This document shows, piece by piece, positions 54,649 to 64,000 of a stretch of 64,000 nucleotides of DNA. The notes beneath the pieces are model-generated. The model was not told the DNA's origin. It searched no databases and saw nothing but the letters and a program-made list of their open reading frames with translations. This DNA is from JACKJP01 sp050249695 (GTDB taxonomy: Bacteria > Pseudomonadota > Alphaproteobacteria > Rhizobiales > Tepidamorphaceae). The stretch lies in the NCBI GenBank assembly GCA_050249695.1, contig JBFWQA010000003.1, positions 372,001 to 436,000 on the forward strand, given 5' to 3'. The position numbers and the translations under genes were made by a program. How positions within the stretch are numbered: position 1 is the first letter of the stretch; every line of letters begins with the position of its first letter.

Positions 54649-54680
54649 CTTGAACTCCTTCGGGGACGTTCCCAAATAAG
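54649..54680 (+). promoter_or_regulatory. Heat-shock (RpoH-type) promoter of hsp20
   Basis: CTTGAA at 54649-54654 and CCCAAATAAG at 54671-54680 lie about 16-17 bases apart, near the alphaproteobacterial RpoH pattern CTTG-N17-CYTAT-type. The predicted start near 54687 gives a leader of about 95 bases, the size of a ROSE thermometer. The upstream part of this 298-base gap (54483-54648) holds no other clear element. Confidence 0.5.
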
Positions 54681-54684
54681 TCTC

Positions 54685-54780
54685 GCCGGTGTTGCCGCTA
54701 CCCGAATGGAGCGCCGGCAATCATGGAAGGTCCGGCCAGTTGGCGGACCGGAAGACATGTCGCTTCAAGGAGGATATGTG
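54685..54780 (+). promoter_or_regulatory. ROSE-type RNA thermometer
   Basis: The leader of the small heat shock gene ends in a hairpin, 54755-54779, in which ACATGTCGCTTC pairs with GGAGGATATGT. The TCGCT (the ROSE U(U/C)GCU motif, 54760-54764) faces the AAGGAGG Shine-Dalgarno with an expected G-G pair and a bulged C. A second hairpin GGTCCG/CGGACC (54729-54749) lies upstream. At low temperature this should mask the ribosome site; heat would open it. Leader length and position fit the rhizobial ROSE family. Confidence 0.82.
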
Positions 54781-55242
54781 ATGCGAACTGTTGATTTTTC
54801 CCCGCTTTACCGCTCGACCGTCGGTTTCGACCGTCTGTTCTCGATGCTCGACCACATGGGCGGCGTCGAAAGCTCGGCCCCGGGCTATCCGCCCTACAAT
54901 ATCGAGCGCACGGGCGAGCATTCCTACCGGATCACGATGGCGATCGCCGGCTTCTCCGAAGCCGATCTTTCCATCGAGGTGAAGGAACATACGCTTTCGG
55001 TGCGCGGCGACCGCGCGCCCCGCGACGAAGCCGACAAGAGCGAAGTGCTCTATCGCGGCATTGCCGAGCGCAATTTCGAACGCCGGTTCCAGCTCGCCGA
55101 CCACGTAGAGGTGAAAGGCGCGCGTCTTGAGAACGGCCTTCTGCACATCGATCTGGCGCGGGAGATTCCCGAGGCGCTGAAGCCCCGCTCGATCAAGATC
55201 GAGGCCGCCGGCAATACCAAGGCGATCACCAAGAAGCACTAG
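54781..55242 (+). CDS. Small heat shock protein, Hsp20 family
   Basis: A 153-residue alpha-crystallin-type chaperone of the IbpA-like rhizobial class A. The N-terminal MRTVDFSPLYRSTVGFDRLF and PPYNIERTGEHSYRITMAIAGF lead to the core with RGIAERNFERRFQLADHV and a C-terminal IKI-type tail (PRSIKIEA). It holds unfolding proteins at high temperature. ATG at 54781 is 7 bases after AAGGAGGA, which the ROSE hairpin covers. The longer upstream frame is leader RNA. Confidence 0.94.
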   Translation: MRTVDFSPLYRSTVGFDRLFSMLDHMGGVESSAPGYPPYNIERTGEHSYRITMAIAGFSEADLSIEVKEHTLSVRGDRAPRDEADKSEVLYRGIAERNFERRFQLADHVEVKGARLENGLLHIDLAREIPEALKPRSIKIEAAGNTKAITKKH

Positions 55243-55307
55243 CCGTCCCATCGACGGGTGATACGGATGGCGTCGGTCGCCCTGAGGCGGCCGGCGCCAT
55301 CTTCGTT

Positions 55308-56372
55308 TCATGCGAGGATCGACGAGACCCGCTGGATTTCGTCCTGCGTCGTGGCGAACGAGCAGACGAAACGCAGCAGAACCTCGTCCCGGCCCGGCGG
55401 CTCGGACGGCGGCGCGCCGCGCCATTGGAACGCCGCGATGCCGGCGCCGGCGAGCCTGTCGCGATTGGCGTTGGACAGTACGGCGAAAACCTCGTTGCCC
55501 CCGACCGGCCAGGCAAGCCGCGCCTTGCCCGAAGCCGTCAGCACGCCGGCAAGATCCCATGCCATTCGGTTGGCGTGCGCGGCAAGTTCAAGCCAGTGCC
55601 CGTTTTCCAGATAGGCGAGCAATTGCGCGCCAAGGAAACGCCCTTTTGAGAGAAGCTGTCCGGCCCTCATCCGACGCCGGGCAAGATCGCCGGCCGCCGT
55701 CTGCGCGATGATAGGGCTTTCTTGGAAGACAATGACGGCTTCCAGCGCCAGACATCCGTTCTTGGTGCCGCCGAAGCTCAATATGTCGACGCCGGCCTTC
55801 CAGCTCATCTCGGCTGGCGAGCAGCCGGCAGCCGCTACGGCATTGGCGAAGCGCGCCCCGTCCATGTGCAGCGCCATGCCGTGGCGGCGCGCGGTCTTGC
55901 CGATGGCGGCGACCTCGTTCACCTCGTACCGGCATCCGAGCTCGGTCAGCTGGCTGATGCTGATCGATGTCGGCCTTGGATGATGCACATCGTCGAAATC
56001 ATAGTCTGCGAGCACCTCGCCCAGCCGCGCCGCGTCAAGCTTGCCGCCTTCGCCCGGCAGCGCGAGAAGCTGCGCGCCGCCCGTCTGCAGCCCGTGCGCG
56101 CCGCATTCGTCGGTGCGGATATGCGACACCTCGTGACACACCGTTGAGCCCCAGGGCGGCGTGACCGCTGCCAGTGCGAGCGTATTGGCCGCCGTCCCGG
56201 TCGCCACAAAAAAGACCGAGCAGCGGGTTTCGAACAATGTTTCCAGCGCCTCCGCCGCGCGCGCCGTCCAGTCGTCATTGCCGTAGGACCGCGCCTGCCC
56301 GGTATTGGCTTTGGCGATCGCCTGCATCACCCGATCCGAGACGGGCGCCATGTTGTCGCTGCCGAAGCTCAA
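55308..56372 (-). CDS. ltaE: Low-specificity L-threonine aldolase
   Basis: A PLP enzyme that splits threonine or allo-threonine to glycine and acetaldehyde; 354 residues. The PLP lysine is K204 in SFGGTKNG; LHMDGAR (168-174) and the CHEVSHI cofactor segment are present. Start at 56372 gives the normal N-terminus (MSFGSDNMAPVS). It is 21 bases after the S9 peptidase stop on the same strand, so the two probably share a transcript. Confidence 0.92.
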   Translation of the reverse strand: MSFGSDNMAPVSDRVMQAIAKANTGQARSYGNDDWTARAAEALETLFETRCSVFFVATGTAANTLALAAVTPPWGSTVCHEVSHIRTDECGAHGLQTGGAQLLALPGEGGKLDAARLGEVLADYDFDDVHHPRPTSISISQLTELGCRYEVNEVAAIGKTARRHGMALHMDGARFANAVAAAGCSPAEMSWKAGVDILSFGGTKNGCLALEAVIVFQESPIIAQTAAGDLARRRMRAGQLLSKGRFLGAQLLAYLENGHWLELAAHANRMAWDLAGVLTASGKARLAWPVGGNEVFAVLSNANRDRLAGAGIAAFQWRGAPPSEPPGRDEVLLRFVCSFATTQDEIQRVSSILA

Positions 56373-56393
56373 GACGTCCTGCCCTCCGCCTGA

Positions 56394-58289
56394 TCAAAGC
56401 CAATAGGGTTCGATCGCCGCCCGGTCGCCGGGCTCGCCGATGCCTAAAACCTCAAGATAGAAGGCATATTCGGTTTTCAGCGCCGCCGAAACCGTGTCGC
56501 CGCGCCGGAAGCCGTGCGCCTCGCCTTCAAACATGCGCAGCGCCACCCGCCTGCCCGCCGCCTTGAGGACGCCGGCCATCGCACGCGACTGTTCGGGTGC
56601 GACGACCCGGTCTTCCGTTCCCTGGAGAAACAGCATGGGACAGGAAATCGCATCGGCGTGCAGGAGCGGAATGCGGTCGGTCGGGATAGCGGCGCCGCCG
56701 GAAAGCCCGAACAGGCTGTCGAAATAGCCCGCCTCGAATTTGTGCGTGGTTGCCATCAGCGCGCGCGGATCGCCGATCCCGTAGATGCTGGTCCCGGCCG
56801 CGAAGCAGTCGTGACGTACCAGCGCCTGAAGCACGCTGTAGCCGCCCGCCGAAGATCCCGAACACACCAGCCGCGCCGGATCGGCAAGGCCCCGTTCGGC
56901 CGTCCCCAGCGCTGCGGCCGCCAGATCGTCGGCATCGAGGATGCCCCAGTTGCCGTCGAGCGCCTTTCGGTAGGGCGCGCCATAGCCGGAACTGCCGCGA
57001 TAATCGACATCGAGAAAGGCAAAGCCGCGGCTGGTCCAGAACTGGATCTTGAATTTGAGCCCGCGGTCCGCTTGTCCGGTGGGCCCGCCATGCGCGGAAA
57101 CGATCAACGGCGGCAATGCGCCCCCGGGACCCTTATGGGCGGGATTGGCCGGCGGATAGTAGAGGGCGTGCAGGAGACCCCCGCCGGCGTCGATATCGAG
57201 CCGGCGGGCGACGGAGACGAGCCCCGTCGGCAGTGCCTTCCCCGCATCGCCGCACAGCCTCGTCTCGCCCTTGTCGCCGATGGCGATGATGGCGGGTGCG
57301 CCATGATGGCGCGTGGCGATGACGACGGTTTCGCCCCCGATGCGGCACGGATTGGCGGCGCCCGCGATATCGCCGGGCATCGTCGCCGCTATTCTTTCGC
57401 CTGGCGCCGCCAGCATGGGCTCGCCGTCTCGCAGGACGATGCCGCCGACCGCCTCCCCGTCAAGCATGAAGCTGCGTTCCCCGAGGCTCCAGAGCGGCCG
57501 CAGCCATTCACCCTCGATCTTGCCCGTCCGCGTCCACCGGCCTTCGGCATGCGCATAGACCGCGCTTTGCCCATCGCGCTCGATGACGGCATGAAGAACG
57601 CCGCCCGACGACCATTCCGGCTGGAAGGCGATGTCGTCCGCGTCGGTAAGGCGCTGCGCATCGACGATGCCGCCCTCTTCCCGGCGCCCCAGCCACAGGG
57701 CGGCGCCTTCCCAGGGCATATGCGGCAGGTTCCAGCAGAGCCATGCCAGCCAGCGGCCGTCCGGCGAAAGGCGCGGCGCGGCATAGAAATCCGCCCCCTG
57801 CGCAATCGGCGAGACATTGCCCCTCCCATCGATCGAGACGAGCAGATTCCTCGGATAGTGACCGCTTTCGGCCTGCTCCGCGACGGCGACGATCGTACCG
57901 GCATCATCGACGGCGCCGTCGGCGAACCTGTATTCCGGCGCCTGGGTGATCCTGCGAACGTCGCTCCCCGCGATTTCGTATATGTCCTCGTCATCCGCAT
58001 TGACGAAGAACAGCCGGCCCGCGCCCGCAAACAGCGCGCCCCCGCCATACTCGTGGACCCGCGAACGCGCCGAATAGGGAGCCGGGATAAGATCGTGCGG
58101 GCCATCGTCCATCCCGGCGACGACCACGCCGCGCCCGCCTTCCAATGGCCGGCCCTCGACCCAGACAGCGCGGCCGCGCCACGCGGTCAGGTCGCCGAGC
58201 CGCGCGGAGCCGGCGGCGCAATCGGCCGCCGACAGCGGGGACGGCCAAAGGCCGAACGGGGTCTCCTGCTTGCCGGCTTCTGCGGGGAT
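56394..58289 (-). CDS. S9 family prolyl oligopeptidase-type peptidase
   Basis: A serine peptidase of about 631 residues. A beta-propeller occupies about 1-390. The hydrolase domain has the nucleophile Ser in SGSSAGGYS, Asp in GTEDRVV and His in EAHGF. The coding similarity begins at PFGLWPSPLSAAD, and just upstream a strong AAAGGAG lies 7 bases before an ATC codon (58289-58287), with no ATG, GTG or TTG nearby in frame. The start is thus uncertain: ATC initiation, or a start inside doxX. Distance from doxX is 56 bases. Confidence 0.82.
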   Translation of the reverse strand: MPAEAGKQETPFGLWPSPLSAADCAAGSARLGDLTAWRGRAVWVEGRPLEGGRGVVVAGMDDGPHDLIPAPYSARSRVHEYGGGALFAGAGRLFFVNADDEDIYEIAGSDVRRITQAPEYRFADGAVDDAGTIVAVAEQAESGHYPRNLLVSIDGRGNVSPIAQGADFYAAPRLSPDGRWLAWLCWNLPHMPWEGAALWLGRREEGGIVDAQRLTDADDIAFQPEWSSGGVLHAVIERDGQSAVYAHAEGRWTRTGKIEGEWLRPLWSLGERSFMLDGEAVGGIVLRDGEPMLAAPGERIAATMPGDIAGAANPCRIGGETVVIATRHHGAPAIIAIGDKGETRLCGDAGKALPTGLVSVARRLDIDAGGGLLHALYYPPANPAHKGPGGALPPLIVSAHGGPTGQADRGLKFKIQFWTSRGFAFLDVDYRGSSGYGAPYRKALDGNWGILDADDLAAAALGTAERGLADPARLVCSGSSAGGYSVLQALVRHDCFAAGTSIYGIGDPRALMATTHKFEAGYFDSLFGLSGGAAIPTDRIPLLHADAISCPMLFLQGTEDRVVAPEQSRAMAGVLKAAGRRVALRMFEGEAHGFRRGDTVSAALKTEYAFYLEVLGIGEPGDRAAIEPYWL

Positions 58290-58345
58290 GGCGCTGCTCC
58301 TTTGTCGGGAAGCAACCCATAACCCTGCCGCGACCGGATTTGAAG

Positions 58346-58822
58346 TCAGCCCATATGGCGCCGGCGGATCAGATGATCGAGCGACAGCCGTCCCGGTCCG
58401 TTCAGGATGATATAGAGCAACGCCACGGCCCAGAGCCCGTGCGTCACATAGGCGTCCGGATAGACGAAGGTCTGGATGACCAGCGTCATCACCAGCAGAG
58501 CGGCGGCGGAAAGCCGGCTCGCCAGCCCGATGACCAGCAAGACCGGGAACACGTGTTCCGCGATCGTTGCCATATAGGCCGCCGGCACCGGCGGAATGAA
58601 GGGAAGGCGGAATTCTTCCCGGAAAAGGAAGAAGGTGGAGTCCTTGAGCATGAACCCCTCGACCTTGGTGCGGCCCGATTGCCAGAAGACAATCGCGATG
58701 ACCAGCCTTGCCAGAAGCTGAAGCGGCCATTGCGGAAAGCGATCCGCCAACCGCACCGCCCTGGCGGCCGACGCCGCGAGGCCGCCCCGCCTGATCCCGG
58801 CACCATCGTCAACAGCTGTCAT
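58346..58822 (-). CDS. DoxX family membrane protein of the bufferin operon
   Basis: A 158-residue membrane protein with four hydrophobic helices (about 34-150) of the DoxX family (ARLVIAIVFWQSGRTKVEG, AYMATIAEHVFPVLLVIGL). The start at 58822 follows GGGAGGGGCAG and overlaps the bufC 3' end by 14 bases; a start at 58846 is possible. In bufferin operons the DoxX member is the usual last gene; it probably handles redox or metal steps at the membrane, which is inference. Confidence 0.9.
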   Translation of the reverse strand: MTAVDDGAGIRRGGLAASAARAVRLADRFPQWPLQLLARLVIAIVFWQSGRTKVEGFMLKDSTFFLFREEFRLPFIPPVPAAYMATIAEHVFPVLLVIGLASRLSAAALLVMTLVIQTFVYPDAYVTHGLWAVALLYIILNGPGRLSLDHLIRRRHMG

Positions 58823-59600
58823 CTGCCCCTCCCTCGTCGATGGCAAAGTCGCAGAACGCCCCGAGGCGCAGCAACTCGCGCAGATTCATCTCAAGATCGA
58901 ACCCTTCAACCGCGCTTGCCGCGGCCGCCGCCGCGCCAAGCGGCGTTTTCCTCGCGATGGCGTCGAGGAAGCGATAGGCGCCGGGCGGCAATTGTCTGAC
59001 CTCCACCGCCAGCCGCGGCCGTACGACAATCGTCTCCTGCCCGCCGCCCGCAAGATCGATGGGGATCACTTCCCCGTCGTCCGTATTGGTTTGCCAGATG
59101 GCGAAAGCCGGATAGGCGGACGTCAGCAGATGCAGTGACGGGTGGAGGCGCAGATGCAGGTGGTCGAGATCTTCCGGCGCAACGGTGCCAAGCCTTGCCG
59201 GAACGAGGGGAACTGCATCGATGGCGTGATAGGCGCGGCTCCATGCCCATTCGATGCGGGCAACGTCTCCCAGATAGGGCAGTTCGCCGACGGGCGCGAA
59301 CCCGTCGAGGAATTCGGCGAAGCCCTCGCCATAATCCATCAGCATCGGCGTCGCGGGCGGGCGGGCATCGATGAAGACGCGCGCCATCGCCCGGAAGAAC
59401 TCTTCGCCGACCAGCCGTCGAACGGCCGGATAGCGTCCTTCGAGCACTTCGGCGAGGCTGGAATAGACATTGTTGCGATAGACGTCGAAGCGGCGCTTCG
59501 GCGCATCTCCCGTCCAGGCGGTGATGCCGGCCGGCACCGGCGCGCGCGGATTGCGAAGCGCCGCGGCGAATGCCGCCTGCGTATCAGCCAACGGACACAT
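58809..59600 (-). CDS. bufC: DUF2063/HvfC family partner protein (BufC)
   Basis: A 263-residue protein whose N-terminal 100 residues are the DUF2063 domain (RFDVYRNNVYSSLAEVLEGRYPAVRRLVGEEFFRAMA). This family binds the precursor and partners the MNIO enzyme. The C-terminal half is a less conserved winged-helix-like region. It starts within the 3' end of bufB (17-base overlap) and ends over the doxX start, so the three are coupled. Confidence 0.9.
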   Translation of the reverse strand: MCPLADTQAAFAAALRNPRAPVPAGITAWTGDAPKRRFDVYRNNVYSSLAEVLEGRYPAVRRLVGEEFFRAMARVFIDARPPATPMLMDYGEGFAEFLDGFAPVGELPYLGDVARIEWAWSRAYHAIDAVPLVPARLGTVAPEDLDHLHLRLHPSLHLLTSAYPAFAIWQTNTDDGEVIPIDLAGGGQETIVVRPRLAVEVRQLPPGAYRFLDAIARKTPLGAAAAAASAVEGFDLEMNLRELLRLGAFCDFAIDEGGADDSC

Positions 59601-60486
59601 GGTTCCTGCCCATGCTCTGCCGTGCCATACGGCCCATCAGGGCTTCGGCGGCGGCCGCTTCGGCCTGGAGCACCGGCCATTCGGGGACATCGTTGTCCCA
59701 TTCGATCAGTGTCGGGACCGGACCGGCGCGCGCGACAGTGCGGGCATAGAGCGCCCACACCGGATCGGCGACCGCCGATCCGTGGTCGTCGATGAGCAGC
59801 GGCGCGCCGGCATCGTCTTCGTCTCTGGAGTGGCCGCCGAGATGGATTTCCCCGACCATGTCCATCGCAAACCGGTCGATATAGTCATCCGCATCATAGG
59901 CGTGATTGGTCGCCGACACGTAGACATTGTTGACGTCGAGCAGCAGACCGCAGCCGGACCGCCGGGCGATGCCTTCAAGAAATGCCGTTTCGTCCATCTC
60001 GCTGCCGGCGAAACGGACATAGGTGGAAGGATTCTCCAGGAGCATCTGGCGCCCGATCGCCTCCTGCACCTGATCCACGTGCTCGCAGACCCGGTCCTGG
60101 GCGGCCTTCGTATAGGGTATCGGCAGAAGATCGTTGAGATAGACGTTGTCATGCGTCGACCACGCCAGATGCTCGGAGAAAAGTCCCGGCTCGTAGCGCT
60201 TCACCAGCATCTTCAGCCGGGCGAGGTGATCTTCGTCGAGAGGTCCGTCCGAACCTATCGAGAGCCCCACGCCGTGCAGCGAGAGGGGGTAGTCGGCGCG
60301 TATGCGCTCCAGATAGTGATGCGGGGGACCGCCCGCGCCCATGTAGTTTTCCGGATGAACCTCGAACCAGCCGATGTCGGGGCCGGTTTCCGCAATCTGC
60401 CGGTAATGGTCCGGCTTGAGGCCGACACCTGCGCGCGCGGGGATGGCGTGCGGTGCGAAGCGTCCGGGCAAGAGATGGGCGTTCAT
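59584..60486 (-). CDS. bufB: DUF692 MNIO enzyme (BufB), multinuclear iron
   Basis: A 300-residue TIM-barrel enzyme of the DUF692/MNIO family (related to MbnB). Metal-binding segments are visible: WFEVHPENYMG, LSLHGVGLSIG, FSEHLAW, LLLENPSTY, LLLDVNNVYVSATNH, IHLGGHS and DDHGSAV, with the expected His/Asp/Glu residues. Its role, by family, is to modify Cys residues of the precursor encoded just upstream. It starts 19 bases after the bufA stop. Confidence 0.93.
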   Translation of the reverse strand: MNAHLLPGRFAPHAIPARAGVGLKPDHYRQIAETGPDIGWFEVHPENYMGAGGPPHHYLERIRADYPLSLHGVGLSIGSDGPLDEDHLARLKMLVKRYEPGLFSEHLAWSTHDNVYLNDLLPIPYTKAAQDRVCEHVDQVQEAIGRQMLLENPSTYVRFAGSEMDETAFLEGIARRSGCGLLLDVNNVYVSATNHAYDADDYIDRFAMDMVGEIHLGGHSRDEDDAGAPLLIDDHGSAVADPVWALYARTVARAGPVPTLIEWDNDVPEWPVLQAEAAAAEALMGRMARQSMGRNHVSVG

Positions 60487-60505
60487 CGGCGATCCCCTGC
60501 GCTTG

Positions 60506-60790
60506 TCAGCTTTTCATCGGCTCCAGCGAGCCCTTGCCCTTCGGCGTCATCATGGATGTGCAGGTGCCCTTGGGAACCAGCTTCCAGGCATTGCCCTGGT
60601 AGTCCATGGTCGAGGTGCCGGCGCAGGTCGTCCCGGCACCCGCCTTGCAGTCGTTCTGCCCCTTGAGAGCGACGCCGTAGCATTTCTCCTTGCTGTCGTC
60701 GGCGCGGGCCGGGCTGGACGAGATGGCGCCCAGCGCCGTCGCCATGGCGCCCGCCACAAGGAGCGTGGAAAAGGTCTTGGCTCTGTTCAT
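60506..60790 (-). CDS. bufA: Bufferin precursor (DUF2282, BufA1)
   Basis: A 94-residue secreted Cys-rich peptide. A signal peptide covers about 1-30 (ending SPARA). The mature part has four Cys, C37, C48, C56 and C77, within the DUF2282 pattern KCYGVALKGQNDC, CAGTS and GTCTSMM. In the studied bufferins, MNIO enzymes convert some Cys to heterocycles that bind copper or other metals in the periplasm. This is the first gene of the operon; AGGAG lies 8 bases before the ATG. Confidence 0.93.
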   Translation of the reverse strand: MNRAKTFSTLLVAGAMATALGAISSSPARADDSKEKCYGVALKGQNDCKAGAGTTCAGTSTMDYQGNAWKLVPKGTCTSMMTPKGKGSLEPMKS

Positions 60791-61192
60791 GGTAGTCTCC
60801 TCTGGTCTCTGAAAGCCCGAAAAGGGCGGCAGGGGCGGGCTTCCATCCGGTTGTCCCGGCCCTGCTGGGATGCGAGACTGCGCGTTGGCAGGATCAACTG
60901 AAAGTCAACTCAGTGTGACCCTTGCGGCATCTTTCGTGAGGTCGGACATTCCGTTTGTGTCGTCTGACAAGCCGCCGGCGCAATAAAGTGGCCGGGGTCT
61001 TGCCTGAGTAGGCAAAATCTGTCATGGTCTAATAGGACAGTGATCCTGACCCTTTAATCCTTTCTCCTTCGGGGCGCGGAGGTTTCGGCCGCCCCGGGGG
61101 ATTGTTGCGCGACAACGCCGCTGCGGTTTAAGGATGACGAGCCGGACGCGGATGTGCGCCCCGGACAAATGAGAGACGAGTAGGAGACGGGG
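60791..61192. promoter_or_regulatory. Divergent control region between bufA and gltB
   Basis: 402 bases with no supported gene. On the bufA side the direct repeat TCAACT-N5-TCAACT (60894-60899 and 60905-60910), 11 bases apart, lies about 105-120 bases upstream of the bufA start and looks like a response-regulator site. A dyad TTGCCT-GAGT-AGGCAA (61000-61015) lies nearer gltB. gltB has AGGAG at 61182-61186. No convincing -10/-35 pair was fixed for either gene. Confidence 0.4.

Positions 61193-64000
<2,808 letters not shown>

Noticed and set aside
58290..58730. Extension of the S9 peptidase into the doxX gene
   Set aside because: The added 146 residues lie out of frame over the real doxX gene and do not resemble S9 N-termini.

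Overview
The window looks like chromosomal DNA of an alphaproteobacterium of the order Hyphomicrobiales (Rhizobiales). It is GC-rich and gene-dense. It carries several lineage markers: the very-long-chain fatty acid lipid A locus (acpXL to lpxXL), the CtrA-degradation factors RcdA and CpdR, GapR, TrcR, an aa3-oxidase subunit IV, the split three-gene transhydrogenase, and alphaproteobacterial DUF families (DUF4164, DUF1465, DUF1192, DUF1036, DUF1244). The genus cannot be fixed from sequence reading alone. I see no insertion sequence, prophage, integrase or CRISPR array; this is core genome with a few accessory islands.

Layout. 1-6300: the start of zapA and a DUF4164 gene diverge from a glycolytic/Calvin-type operon tkt-gap-(small membrane ORF)-pgk-fba that ends in a strong terminator. 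6355-13350: a ThiE-like protein, a Sel1-repeat protein, efp, an inositol-phosphatase-family gene, a MotA/TolQ-like plus OmpA-like envelope pair, and a convergent ABC exporter. 13580-16930: rpmE, rcdA, a candidate small RNA, a DUF1192 gene, a quinone oxidoreductase and trcR. 16940-24530: an SDR, prpE, two divergent DUF465 proteins, purEK, rpsU and a TPR lipoprotein. 23705-27907 (minus strand): the transhydrogenase operon with a coupled gene of unknown function. 28070-35620: pepF, an orphan NtrC-type regulator, an L,D-transpeptidase and a DUF882 protein. 35650-43440: gapR, DUF1244, a first N-formylglutamate amidohydrolase, a DMT transporter, glycerate kinase, DUF1036, pyk, a hydrolase, a TPR protein, rpmJ and tRNA-Val. 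43733-49087: the complete lipid A VLCFA locus. 49100-55242: cpdR, a second N-formylglutamate amidohydrolase, an MmgR/suhB-type sRNA, an MFS transporter, a hisN-type phosphatase, a lysophospholipase-like hydrolase, and a small heat shock gene behind a ROSE-type RNA thermometer. 55308-60790 (minus strand): threonine aldolase, an S9 peptidase and a bufferin (BufA-BufB-BufC-DoxX) metallophore operon. 61193-end: gltB, cut by the window edge.

The most notable system is the bufferin operon at 58346-60790. A secreted Cys-rich precursor (four Cys) is encoded with a DUF692/MNIO multinuclear-iron enzyme, its DUF2063 partner and a DoxX membrane protein. This matches a recently recognised class of modified peptide metallophores. 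Other points worth a second look are the two small RNAs, the ROSE thermometer with a heat-shock-type promoter, a lipid A ketoacyl synthase that appears to lack a catalytic His, an apparent ATC start codon on the S9 peptidase, and the unknown gene coupled to pntB.
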